Source: CAWGUU01 sp963825765
Lineage (GTDB): Bacteria; Actinomycetota; Acidimicrobiia; Acidimicrobiales; AC-14
Assembly (NCBI GenBank): GCA_963825765.1
Contig: CAWGUU010000009.1
Coordinates: forward strand, 1 to 64,000
DNA length: 64,000 nucleotides
Direction: 5' to 3'
The notes below the pieces were generated by a model, which saw only the letters and a list, made by a program, of their open reading frames with translations, was not told the origin of the DNA and did not search any database. A program made the position numbers and the translations under genes. Below are positions 32,915 to 41,427 of the stretch, in pieces. How positions within the stretch are numbered: position 1 is the stretch's first letter; the number at the start of each line of letters is the position of its first letter.

Positions 32915-34102
32915 ATGAGTTCGGCGACTGCGATGGAGCGGGAGGTCACCGCCATGGCCCTGGAGGCCGAGGTGGCCCAGGTGTGCGGGGTGGCCAACGC
33001 CGCCGCCGGCCGCCTGGTCGGCCTGATCGCCGACGTGCTGGCGACCGGGTCGTGGGAGGGGGCCGACATCCTCTCGCCTTGTCATTGGGTGGGCTGGAAG
33101 TGCGGGGTGTCGCCCAAGCGGGCTCAGCGGCTGGTCACCATGGCCCGGCGGCTGGGTGAGCTGCCCCAGACCCGGGCCGCCTTCGAGGCCGGGGAGCTGA
33201 GCGAGGACCAGGTGGCGCTGATCTGTCGCCACGCCCCGGCGTCGGCCGATGCCTCGGTGGCCGAGTTCGCCCGCCAGGCCACCGTCAGCCAACTGTCGCG
33301 GGTCCTGTCCAAGTATGTGTTCGAGGCCGACAAGCCCGAACCCGAGCCCGAGCGGCGCCGGGTCGACTTCGGCCACGACGACGACGGCTGGTGGCGGTGC
33401 TGGGGGACCCTGGGGGCCGAAGAGGGGGCCAAGGTCGCCCGGGCCCTGAGCTTGGAGCGGGAACGACAGAAGCTGGAGTCGTGGGCCGACGCCCTGGTGG
33501 CGGTGGCCGAACGGGCCCTGGCCGCCGACCACGCCACCCGCGGTCATCACGATGCCCAGACGGTGGTGGTGCACCTCCACCCCGACGGCACCGGCAACCT
33601 GCACCTGGGCCCGGGCCTGCCCGACGCCGTGCTGCGCCACCTGGGCTGTGACGGGCGGGTCAAGACCGTCGAACACGACCGCCACGGGGTGGCGGTCAGC
33701 GTGGGCCGGGCCCTGCGGCTGGTGCCCGAGCGCACCCGCATGGTGATCGAGGAACGAGACCGGGGCTGTCGGGTGCCGGGCTGTGACCACACCGCCTGGT
33801 TGCAGATCCACCACATCGTGCATTGGCTCGACGGCGGTCCCACCGACACCTGGAACCTGGTGGCGTTGTGTTCGCATCATCACCGCCTCCACCACCAGGG
33901 CAAATTCGACATGCACGGCGACGCCGACGATCCCGACGGCCTGGTCTTCACCGACCGCAAGGGCCGACGGCTGATGGGGTGTGGCCGACCGGCGCCGCCG
34001 GGGAACGGCGAGGCCACCATCACCGGCAACTGGACACCACCGTCGGGCGAACGCCTCGACTGGTGGATGGTGACGTTCCACGAGGTGCCGGTCAACGTCT
34101 GA
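32915..34102 (+). CDS. DUF222 domain HNH endonuclease-like protein (13E12 repeat family)
   Basis: A 395-residue protein. DUF222 occupies about residues 15-280 (ILSPCHWVGWKCGVSPKRAQRLV, FEAGELSEDQVALI). The C-terminal HNH nuclease-like motif has CRVPGCDHTAWLQIHHIVHW and NLVALCSHHHRLHHQ, giving paired cysteines, the catalytic HH and the terminal histidine. Genes of this family are often multicopy in actinobacteria and may be mobile or DNA-damage linked, but their function is not settled. The ATG at 32915 is preferred; upstream codons would place the LexA-like box inside the coding region. Flanking sequence is decayed on both sides. Confidence 0.88.
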   Translation: MSSATAMEREVTAMALEAEVAQVCGVANAAAGRLVGLIADVLATGSWEGADILSPCHWVGWKCGVSPKRAQRLVTMARRLGELPQTRAAFEAGELSEDQVALICRHAPASADASVAEFARQATVSQLSRVLSKYVFEADKPEPEPERRRVDFGHDDDGWWRCWGTLGAEEGAKVARALSLERERQKLESWADALVAVAERALAADHATRGHHDAQTVVVHLHPDGTGNLHLGPGLPDAVLRHLGCDGRVKTVEHDRHGVAVSVGRALRLVPERTRMVIEERDRGCRVPGCDHTAWLQIHHIVHWLDGGPTDTWNLVALCSHHHRLHHQGKFDMHGDADDPDGLVFTDRKGRRLMGCGRPAPPGNGEATITGNWTPPSGERLDWWMVTFHEVPVNV

Positions 34103-34169
34103 CGAGCAGTCGCGGGCCGGTTGCCCCCGGCGACGGCCGCGGCTCAGCTGGGTGCGGTCGTGCAGGACG

Positions 34170-34400
34170 ACATGGGCCAGCTTGCAGGCACAGCTCGAGG
34201 AGTTCGCGGCCTATTACAGGTCCGGGGAACCACCGGGGGGTTTTGGCCGCCTCACCTCCGTGCACCGGGTGGTCGGCCACTTCCCCCGCTCACACGCCCG
34301 GCCTGCCCTGCCCGGCCCAGCGCCGAGTGGGGCTCATCGTCGTCCCGCCGGGCGATGCAGCCTCCGCTGCCTATGCCCGAGGTGCCAGGAAGTAGACGCG
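34170..34400 (+). pseudogene. Possible transposase 3' fragment
   Basis: A short plus-strand stretch reads LQAQLEEFAAYY followed, after a disrupted segment, by HRVVGHFPRSHARPALPGPAPSG. This resembles the C-terminal region of IS481/IS3-type transposases (the DEFxxYYNxxRPHRALGxRTP pattern). No N-terminal part or element ends are visible, and the resemblance is weak. Confidence 0.3.
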
Positions 34401-35045
34401 TTTCAACGGGAGCAGCTGACTCTCCGGCTCGGAGATCGATTCGGTGGATCGGTGTAGGCGAGAATGTCGAGTCCGCAATCCGGGCCGGGAGGAGACACCC
34501 AGGCAACGTGGTAGCCCATGGCCTTCAGCAACGCGGCCACTAGGTCCTGGAATTCGTACGGGTTCATTGCCCGCAAATAGGCGCTGATCTCCGTCCACGC
34601 CGCCTCCTCCGGCTCCTCCAGCGTTCCAGCGGCTTCTATCACCTCTTCGACCGGCGCAGCCTCTTCAGCCGCATCGTCCGGTTCGGCAGCATCATCGGGC
34701 TGATCCATTTTCCATGCCTTGTAGAGCCGGAACGCCTCTCGCATGAACTGCTCCGGGTCCGGCCACTGCTGTAAGGCTCGCTGGCCCTCCTCGGTGAGAG
34801 CCACACGCCCTTAATCTTGACCATCCAGCCCGCCTTGACGGCGTGGTCGCGAACCGCACGAGCTTGTCGAAGCGGCGGACGCCCGGCGTGCTCGGATAGT
34901 CAGTCCGTTCGGCATCCGTCAAGGTCATGACCCTGGCGACTTCGGCGATGGCCAGTCGAGCTGGAAGCCCGTCGGAGTGCAGAAGTAGAACCTCGAAGAC
35001 GGCCCTGAGCATCTCGCCCTGGCGACGCCGAGTCACCTCAGACAT
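34400..35045 (-). pseudogene. mrr: Mrr-like restriction endonuclease remnant
   Basis: The start (MSEVTRRRQGEMLRAVFEVL, ATG 35045) and FDKLVRFA segment match the Mrr N-terminal winged-helix domain. The frame is then lost at about 34815-34840 and continues in another as LTEEGQRALQQWPDPEQFMREAFRLYKAWK. The catalytic domain begins (NPYEFQDLVAALLKAMGYHV, PGPDCGLDILAYTDP) but ends before the QVKR element. There is thus a frameshift and a 3' truncation, and the active-site core is incomplete. Mrr proteins cut methylated DNA. Its remnant lies beside the DUF222-HNH gene in a degraded region. Confidence 0.65.
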
Positions 35046-35051
35046 CAGCTT

Positions 35052-35063
35052 CCCCCCCCCCCC
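35052..35063 (+). repeat. Poly-C run of 12 in front of the mrr remnant
   Basis: Twelve consecutive C on the plus strand form a G12 tract at the ribosome-binding position of the minus-strand mrr remnant (G12, six bases, ATG). Homopolymers of this length can slip during replication, and are also prone to sequencing error. Confidence 0.8.
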
Positions 35064-35254
35064 GCCATCCGAAGGCTTTCGGGGAAAACGGTCATCGACG
35101 GCTTGGCCCCGCCAACGGCGGTTCCTCATGGGATTCGCGCTGAGATCATCTGCCCGGCTCTCCTGCGACATGGGCGGAGTTCGACCCCAAGGATGACTGA
35201 GAGATCCTTCCAGACCGGTGAGGCGTCGGGAACGGGCGGACCCAACCGCCGCGG

Positions 35255-36553
35255 TCAGTCGGGAGTCGCCTGCGGCTTCGGCTGCGGCTTGGGTCGAATG
35301 CGGTAGCGCAGGACCAGGAACGGCAGGCCGAAGACCCAGAACGAGTGGTCGGCCCGCACCTCGTCGTCCTCGACGTACACGTCGAGCTTCTCGGCGAAGC
35401 CACCCACGACGAGGGCGGTGAGCTGGCGGGTCTCGGGGTCGACGTAGGTGAGGTAGTGGCCGGGATGGGCGAGGTCGCTGCGAGACGAAAGCGTCAGCCC
35501 GCCGCCGTCCCGGGCGCGGGGCACGAGCGTGGCGGTGAAGCTGCCCTGGGGGAGCGGGAAACCCACGCTGACGTAGCCGCGGCCCCCGTGGCGGTAGGTG
35601 GTGTAGATGCCGGTGTAGATGGGGGCGTCGTCGTCGGCGAACGACCTGATCCGGCCGCGGATGTCGGCGGCGCCGTCGTCGTCGACGTCGATGGTGTCGA
35701 TCCGGCTGCGCACGCCCCGGAGCGCCTCCCGCTGGTTCATCGGCACGTTGGCCTGGCCGAGGGGCCGGGCGACGACCGTGCGGTAGAGCAGGTACCCCGG
35801 ACGGACCCAGCGCCTCCACTCGGGGACGATGTCGAGCGTGTACCGGGTGGTGTGCTCGTAGAACCGGCGGACCCGGGGGTCCACGGTCGACGGGTCGAGC
35901 TCGGGGCCGGCCAGCTGGTCGAGCGACGGGACGATCCCTGCGTCGTCGGCGCCCCGCACGTAGGTGCCGCCCAGCACGTCGGCCAGCGCCTTGACGTAGT
36001 CGGTGCCGACATAGCGGGTCCGGGACTCCAGGGGCACCACGAAGGGCAGGTCGTCGGCGTTCACCCGTTCGGCCAGCAGGTCGACCTGGGCGTCCCGGAA
36101 CACGGCGGCGGAGAACACCCGGTAGGCGAGGACGGTGGACGCGGCGACGACCGACGCCGGCATCTCCCTGTCGATCGAGGACAGCAACCGGCCCATGGCC
36201 GCCCCGAACACTGGGCCGAGAACCACCTTCTGGGGCCGGAGCCCCATGGCGCCGGCGACCGCGCCGGCACCCGTCGCCACCGCCACCGGACCGGCGCCCG
36301 TGACCCGTCCGGCCAGCCAGCCCAGTGGTGCGACGAGGGCCGCGCTCATGACGATCCGGTGCGGCAGGGCAGGGATCTCGCCGGGGCGCTCCAGGTGGCG
36401 GGCGACGGCTTCGGAGCCGGCCAGCAGCGCGGCACCACCGGCTGTCGCAACTAGCCGAGACCGAAGGCGGCCGCGACTGGCGAGCGAGAGCCCGGCCAGC
36501 GCCCCGGTCACCGCCGCGAAGGCCACTCCGGAACGTCGGTCGGGCTCCGCCAC
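35255..36553 (-). CDS. Conserved hypothetical membrane protein
   Basis: A 432-residue protein of unknown function. Four to five short hydrophobic segments occupy the first 160 residues (ALAGLSLASR, LVATAGGAALLAG, IVMSAALVAPLGWLAG, VAVATGAGAVAGAMG). A soluble region of about 270 residues follows with RTRYVGTDYVKALADVLGGTYVRG, RRFYEHTTRYTLDIVPEWRRW and FADDDAPIYTGIYTTYRHGGRGYVSVG. The C-terminus ends in a Pro-Lys tail. No catalytic motif is recognised. It is divergent from the ABC transporter operon with 131 bases between starts and has no clear partner gene. Confidence 0.7.
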   Translation of the reverse strand: MAEPDRRSGVAFAAVTGALAGLSLASRGRLRSRLVATAGGAALLAGSEAVARHLERPGEIPALPHRIVMSAALVAPLGWLAGRVTGAGPVAVATGAGAVAGAMGLRPQKVVLGPVFGAAMGRLLSSIDREMPASVVAASTVLAYRVFSAAVFRDAQVDLLAERVNADDLPFVVPLESRTRYVGTDYVKALADVLGGTYVRGADDAGIVPSLDQLAGPELDPSTVDPRVRRFYEHTTRYTLDIVPEWRRWVRPGYLLYRTVVARPLGQANVPMNQREALRGVRSRIDTIDVDDDGAADIRGRIRSFADDDAPIYTGIYTTYRHGGRGYVSVGFPLPQGSFTATLVPRARDGGGLTLSSRSDLAHPGHYLTYVDPETRQLTALVVGGFAEKLDVYVEDDEVRADHSFWVFGLPFLVLRYRIRPKPQPKPQATPD

Positions 36554-36684
36554 GTGTCGACGCTACCGCCGGCCCCCTCCTCCCAAGGGTGACGAAAGGG
36601 CGCACATCGTCAGGTCGCGCTTGAAAAGGTCAGGACATTGGTAGAGATTGGCCACAAGTACCTCAGGGGGAAGGGAGCGCTGAC

Positions 36685-37860
36685 ATGTCCCGTGTCAACC
36701 GATCCGGACGGGCGTTCGTCGCGCTCCTCGTGCTGGGCCTCCTGGCATTGGCGGCCTGCGGCAGCGACAGCGCGTCGGGCACGACCTACAAGCTCGCCTA
36801 CGTCGGGCCGCTGACCGGCCCGAACGCCAATCTCGGCATCAACATCCGCAACGGCGCGGCCGTGGCCGTCGACGAGGCCAACAAGACCGGCGACGCCATC
36901 GAGTTCGAGCTGGTGGAGTACGACACGCAGGGCAGCCCCGACCAGGCCTCGACCCTCAAGGACCGCTTCATCAACGACCAGTCGATCCTCGCCCTGGTGG
37001 GGCCGACGTTCTCGGGCGAGACCCGCGCCCTCCTGCCGTCGCTGCAGGAAGCCGGGCTGGTGATCGTGAGCCCATCGGCCACCGCCACCGACCTGGCCAC
37101 GATCGTCCCCGACAACGGCGTCTTCCACCGCTTGGTACCAAACGACGACGTACAGGCCACGGGCGTCACCGACTACGTGACGCGAAAGCTGACCGTCAAG
37201 CGGGCCGCCTACATCCACGACAACGCCGAGTACGGCAAGGCGCTGGCCGACGGTACGAGGGAGCAGCTGGAGAAGGCGGGCGTGGAATCGGTGCTCAACG
37301 AGCCCCTCGACCCGAAGTCGCAGGACTTCTCGGCCGCCGTGAACAAGGTGCGGGCGATATCGCCCCCGCCCGACATGATCTTCTACGGCGGGTACTACTC
37401 CGAGGCCGGACGGTTGAAGAAGCAGCTCACCGACGCCACGGTGAACATCCGGTTCGTGAGCGGCGACGGCACCCTCGACGCCGGCTTCGTGCAGTCGGCC
37501 GGCGCGCCGGCGGCCGAGGGCGTCCAGGTCACGTGCGCCTGCAAGCTGGCCACCCCCGACGCCCCCGGCAAGCTGGGCGAGTTCGCCAAGGCCTACCAGG
37601 CCAAGTGGAACGTGGCGCCCGGCACGTACTCCACCGAGGGCTACGACTCCGCCAACATCCTGATCAGCGGCATCCGGGAGACGAACGCGACCCGGCCGGC
37701 GCTGCTCGGCTACGTCGAGGGCCTCGGCGTCTACGAGGGGGTCGGAAAGCCGATCGAGTTCGAGCCGAACGGCAACATCAAGGCGGGCGGCGTGTTCGTC
37801 TACGAGTTCCAGGGGGGCGCCATCAAGGTGCTCGGCACCACCGACGAGCTGGTGAAGTAA
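36685..37860 (+). CDS. Branched-chain amino acid-type ABC transporter, substrate-binding lipoprotein
   Basis: A 391-residue Leu/Ile/Val-binding-protein family lipoprotein. The signal peptide ends in the lipobox LLALAACG (Cys about residue 19-20). The mature part has YVGPLTGPNANLGINIRNGAAVAVDEAN, a VGPTFSGETRALLPSLQEAGLVIVSPSAT hinge region and GYDSANILISGI. It captures its ligand outside the membrane for the permeases encoded next. The substrate may be an amino acid or another small solute. An upstream stretch with AGGGGGAAGG provides the ribosome-binding site. Confidence 0.92.
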   Translation: MSRVNRSGRAFVALLVLGLLALAACGSDSASGTTYKLAYVGPLTGPNANLGINIRNGAAVAVDEANKTGDAIEFELVEYDTQGSPDQASTLKDRFINDQSILALVGPTFSGETRALLPSLQEAGLVIVSPSATATDLATIVPDNGVFHRLVPNDDVQATGVTDYVTRKLTVKRAAYIHDNAEYGKALADGTREQLEKAGVESVLNEPLDPKSQDFSAAVNKVRAISPPPDMIFYGGYYSEAGRLKKQLTDATVNIRFVSGDGTLDAGFVQSAGAPAAEGVQVTCACKLATPDAPGKLGEFAKAYQAKWNVAPGTYSTEGYDSANILISGIRETNATRPALLGYVEGLGVYEGVGKPIEFEPNGNIKAGGVFVYEFQGGAIKVLGTTDELVK

Positions 37861-37902
37861 CCCGGACATCGACCGGCACAGGTTCGGCGTAGGGGGCGCG
37901 CC

Positions 37903-38859
37903 ATGGAGGCCTGCTTCTCCTGTCTGTTCCACCAGTTCTGGCCGCAGACCCTCGACGGGCTGACCCTCGGCTCCATCTACGCCCTGATCGCCCTGGGCTA
38001 CACGCTTGTCTACGGCGTCCTGCGGCTCATCAACTTCGCCCACTCCGAGGTCTTCATGATCGGGGTGTTCGCCACCCTGTTCGCCATGCACGGCCTCGGC
38101 ATCGCCACCGGCGACCCGCCCAAGGTGGGCCTGACCCTTGTCGCGATCCTGGTCCTGGTCACGATCGCGGCCATGGCCACGTCGGGTCTCACGGCGGTGG
38201 CCATCGAACGGGTCGCGTACCGCCCGCTCCGCCGCCGCAACGCGCCCCGCCTGGCCGCGCTCATCACCGCCATCGGCGTGTCGTTGTTCCTACAGGAGCT
38301 GTTCGCCGTGCGCTACGGCCGGGAGATCCTGGGCTTCCCCCGGGTGCTGGAGAAGGCCGAGCTGGCGTCCATCGGCGGGGCGAACATCCGCACCGACAAG
38401 CTGCTGGTCATCGTGGCCGCCATCCTGCTGACCTTCGGACTCGACCGCTTCCTCGCCAGTTCCCGGCTGGGACGGGGCATCCGGGCCACCGCCCAGGATC
38501 CCGAGACGGCGGCGCTGATGGGGATCGACATCGACAGGGTGGTCGTGCTCACCTTCCTGCTCGGCGGCCTGCTGGCGGGGGCGGCGGGGACCCTCTACGG
38601 CGTCTTCTTCGAGGCGGCGCGGTTCGACATCGGCTTCCTCCCCGGCATCAAGGCGTTTACCGCGGCCGTGCTGGGGGGCATCGGCAACGTGAGGGGGGCC
38701 CTGGTCGGCGGCCTGCTGCTGGGCGTGCTGGAGAACTGGGGGTCGACGGTGCTCGGCGGCCAGTGGAAGGACGTGTTCGCCTTCGCAGTGCTGGTGCTCG
38801 TGCTCATGTTCCGGCCCACGGGCCTGCTTGGCGAGAGCCTGTCGCGGGTGCGGGCGTGA
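37903..38859 (+). CDS. Branched-chain amino acid ABC transporter permease (LivH-type)
   Basis: A 318-residue integral membrane permease with about eight transmembrane segments. The family opening LDGLTLGSIYALIALGYTLVYGVLRLINFAHSEVFMIG and the cytoplasmic coupling region GRGIRATAQDPETAALMGID are both present. The ending VLMFRPTGLLGES is typical. It forms the channel with the LivM half of the next gene. The ATG at 37903 follows the binding-protein gene by 42 bases. Its stop at 38857-38859 lies in a three-fold GTGACGGC repeat that also contains the start of the next gene. Confidence 0.93.
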   Translation: MEACFSCLFHQFWPQTLDGLTLGSIYALIALGYTLVYGVLRLINFAHSEVFMIGVFATLFAMHGLGIATGDPPKVGLTLVAILVLVTIAAMATSGLTAVAIERVAYRPLRRRNAPRLAALITAIGVSLFLQELFAVRYGREILGFPRVLEKAELASIGGANIRTDKLLVIVAAILLTFGLDRFLASSRLGRGIRATAQDPETAALMGIDIDRVVVLTFLLGGLLAGAAGTLYGVFFEAARFDIGFLPGIKAFTAAVLGGIGNVRGALVGGLLLGVLENWGSTVLGGQWKDVFAFAVLVLVLMFRPTGLLGESLSRVRA

Positions 38860-38879
38860 CGGCGTGACGGCGTGACGGC
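38856..38879 (+). repeat. Triple GTGACGGC repeat spanning a stop-start junction
   Basis: Three perfect tandem copies of the octamer run from 38856 to 38879. The first contains the stop of the LivH gene. The third begins with the GTG at 38872 used as the start of the fused LivM-LivG gene. Gain or loss of a copy would change the start spacing. Confidence 0.85.
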
Positions 38880-40908
38880 GACGGGGGCGACGGCCCGCGG
38901 CCGCGCCCGGGCCAGGGCGGGAGCCATCCGCCTCCCGTCGGTCACCGACCGGGTCGGCCGGTGGTGGGATGGCCAGGGCAGGGTCGGCCGCGCCTTGGTC
39001 GTCGCCGGGATCCTGCTCCTCGCCGTCCTGGTGCCGGCGGGCCTCTCGCCCGGGTGGCAGAGCGTGCTGTTCTACCCGGTGGCCATCTTCATCCTGCTGG
39101 CCCTCGGCCTCAACGTGGTCGTCGGGCAGGCGGGCCTGCTCGACCTGGGCTACGTGGCGTTCTACGCGGTGGGCGCCTACACGACGGCCAAGCTGACGAC
39201 GGCCGCGGGCTGGTCGGCGTGGGAGGCGGTGCTGCTGGCCATCCTGCTGGCGTCGCTGGCCGGGGTGATCCTGGGGGCGCCGACACTTCGGCTCCGGGGC
39301 GACTACCTCGCCATCGTCACCCTGGGCTTCGGCGAGATCGCCCGGATCATCGCCCAGAACACCGAGTCGCTGGGAGCGGCGCGGGGGATCTCGGGCATCC
39401 CCCACCCACCGTCGATCGACGGCATCCGGTTCGGCCTCTCCCCCCTGCCGTACTACTACCTCACCCTCGCCGCCATCGTCCTGACCGTGGCCATGATCCT
39501 GCGCCTCTCCCACTCCCGCGTCGGCCGGGCGTGGGCCGCCATCCGCGAGGACGAGGACGTGGCCGAGGCCATGGGCGTGCCCACGTTCAAGATGAAGCTG
39601 TGGGCCTTCGGCATCGGAGCCTCGACCGGCGGGCTGGGCGGGTGGCTGTACGCCAGCCGGGTGAGCTTCATCAACCCCGACAACTTCCCGTTCTTCCTGT
39701 CGGTCATCCTGCTGTGCGCGGTGGTCCTGGGCGGGATGGGCTCGATCCCGGGCGTGATCGTCGGCGCGTTCGCCGTGGCCTTCCTCCCCGAGTACCTGCG
39801 CGACGTCGGCGCCGGCGACACCGTGACGCGGTGGCTGAACGTCGTCACCGGCGGCCACGCCACCAACATCACCGAGTACCGGGTGATGCTCTTCGGGGCG
39901 GCGCTGGTGGTGATGATGATCTTCCGTCCCCAGGGACTCCTGCCCAGCCGCAAGCGGGCGGCCGAGCTGGCCGTGGCCGCGCCCGACCAGGCGCTCGGCG
40001 CCACCATCGTCGAGGTGCCGGTCGAGGTGGTGGAGGTGGACGAGTCTGCGGAGGTCGAGCCGCCGGGCTCACTTGGCGTGCGAGAGGCCCCGCCGGTCGA
40101 GGTGGGGGAAGCTGCCGTCGCCGCCGTCCCCGACGGTCGATCGCTCGATTTGGCCGGGCTGACCATGGAGTTCGGGGGGGTCGTGGCCCTCCGTGACCTC
40201 GACCTCGCCGTCCGGCCGGGCGAGATCCTCGCCCTGATCGGTCCCAACGGGGCCGGCAAGACCACGGTGTTCAACTGCGTCACCGGCTTCGCCAAGCCGG
40301 CCAGCGGGGAGGTCCGCCTGGACGGCACCGCACTCACAGGCCGGCGCCCCCACGAGATCACCCGGGCCGGCGTCGCCCGCACGTTCCAGAACATCAGGCT
40401 GTTCCCCAACGAGACGGTGCTCGAAAACGTGATGATCGGCGTCGACTCCCGGCGCCGGACGAGCGTGCCGGCCACTCTCTTCGCCGTCCGGCGCCACCGT
40501 CGTGAGGAGCGGGAGACTCGGGACGAGGCCCAGCGGCTGCTCGACCTTGTCGGCATCGGCCACCGCTCGGGCGACGTGGCCTCCAGCCTTCCCTACGGCG
40601 ACCAGCGCCGGCTCGAGATCGCCCGGGCGGTGGCCACCCGGCCGACCGTGCTCCTGCTGGACGAGCCGGCCGCGGGCATGGGGTCGGGCGAGAAGCAGGG
40701 ACTGAGCGCCCTGATCCGGCGGCTGCGCGACGACGGCATCACCGTCGTCCTCATCGACCACGACATGGCCTTCGTGATGGCCCTGGCCGACCGTGTCACC
40801 GTCCTGCACTTCGGGGAGAAGATCGCCGAAGGCCTGCCGGCCGAGGTCCAGCGCGACCCTCGCGTGGTGGAGGCCTACCTCGGCCCGCCGGCGACCGAGG
40901 ACGGGTGA
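38872..40908 (+). CDS. Fused LivM permease and LivG ATPase of a branched-chain amino acid-type ABC transporter
   Basis: A 678-residue single chain. Residues about 40-365 are the LivM permease (LALGLNVVVGQAGLLDLGYVAFYAVGAY, RAWAAIREDEDVAEAMGV, MMIFRPQGLLPSR). An acidic Glu/Val-rich linker of about 55 residues follows. From about residue 420 comes the LivG ATPase with Walker A GPNGAGKTT, Q-loop FQNIRLF, signature SSLPYGDQRR (an Asp replaces the usual Gln), Walker B VLLLDEPAAG and the H-loop histidine IDHDM. Permease-ATPase fusions of this class occur in actinobacteria. No LivF ATPase follows, so a second ATPase subunit is absent here or encoded elsewhere. Confidence 0.92.
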   Translation: MTATGATARGRARARAGAIRLPSVTDRVGRWWDGQGRVGRALVVAGILLLAVLVPAGLSPGWQSVLFYPVAIFILLALGLNVVVGQAGLLDLGYVAFYAVGAYTTAKLTTAAGWSAWEAVLLAILLASLAGVILGAPTLRLRGDYLAIVTLGFGEIARIIAQNTESLGAARGISGIPHPPSIDGIRFGLSPLPYYYLTLAAIVLTVAMILRLSHSRVGRAWAAIREDEDVAEAMGVPTFKMKLWAFGIGASTGGLGGWLYASRVSFINPDNFPFFLSVILLCAVVLGGMGSIPGVIVGAFAVAFLPEYLRDVGAGDTVTRWLNVVTGGHATNITEYRVMLFGAALVVMMIFRPQGLLPSRKRAAELAVAAPDQALGATIVEVPVEVVEVDESAEVEPPGSLGVREAPPVEVGEAAVAAVPDGRSLDLAGLTMEFGGVVALRDLDLAVRPGEILALIGPNGAGKTTVFNCVTGFAKPASGEVRLDGTALTGRRPHEITRAGVARTFQNIRLFPNETVLENVMIGVDSRRRTSVPATLFAVRRHRREERETRDEAQRLLDLVGIGHRSGDVASSLPYGDQRRLEIARAVATRPTVLLLDEPAAGMGSGEKQGLSALIRRLRDDGITVVLIDHDMAFVMALADRVTVLHFGEKIAEGLPAEVQRDPRVVEAYLGPPATEDG

Positions 40909-40929
40909 CGGCCATGCCAGACTTCCGGC

Positions 40930-41427
40930 ATGTCATCCAACGTCTTCTTCGATATCACCATTGACGGCGACGCCGCCGGTCGGATCGTGTTCAAGCTCTA
41001 TGACGACGTGGTGCCGAAGACGGCACGGAACTTCCGCGAGCTGGCGACCGGCCAGCACGGCTTCGGGTACGAGGGCTCCGGATTCCACCGGGTTATCCCG
41101 GACTTCATGCTGCAGGGCGGCGATTTCACCCGTGGCGACGGCACCGGCGGGAAGAGCATCTACGGCGAGAAGTTCGCCGACGAGAACTTCACGCTCACGC
41201 ACGACAAGCCGTTCCTCCTGTCGATGGCGAACGCGGGCCGCAACACCAACGGCTCCCAGTTCTTCATCACCACCGTGATGACGACGTGGCTGGACGGCAA
41301 GCACGTGGTGTTCGGCGAGGTCGTCGAGGGCCAGGAGCTGGTGACGAAGATCGAGTCGCTCGGCTCCCAGTCAGGGACCCCTCGCGCCAAGGTCGTTCTG
41401 GCGTCTACCGGCGTGGTCGAGGAGTAG
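40930..41427 (+). CDS. Peptidyl-prolyl cis-trans isomerase, cyclophilin type
   Basis: A 165-residue cytoplasmic cyclophilin resembling the compact eukaryotic cyclophilin A form. Active-site residues are visible in GFHRVIPDFMLQGGDF (catalytic Arg, Phe, Gln), GSQFFITT and WLDGKHVVFGEV. It catalyses proline isomerisation in protein folding. ATG 40930 follows the transporter gene by 21 bases, but the roles are unrelated. Its 3' end overlaps the convergent DNA methyltransferase gene by 57 bases. Confidence 0.93.
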   Translation: MSSNVFFDITIDGDAAGRIVFKLYDDVVPKTARNFRELATGQHGFGYEGSGFHRVIPDFMLQGGDFTRGDGTGGKSIYGEKFADENFTLTHDKPFLLSMANAGRNTNGSQFFITTVMTTWLDGKHVVFGEVVEGQELVTKIESLGSQSGTPRAKVVLASTGVVEE

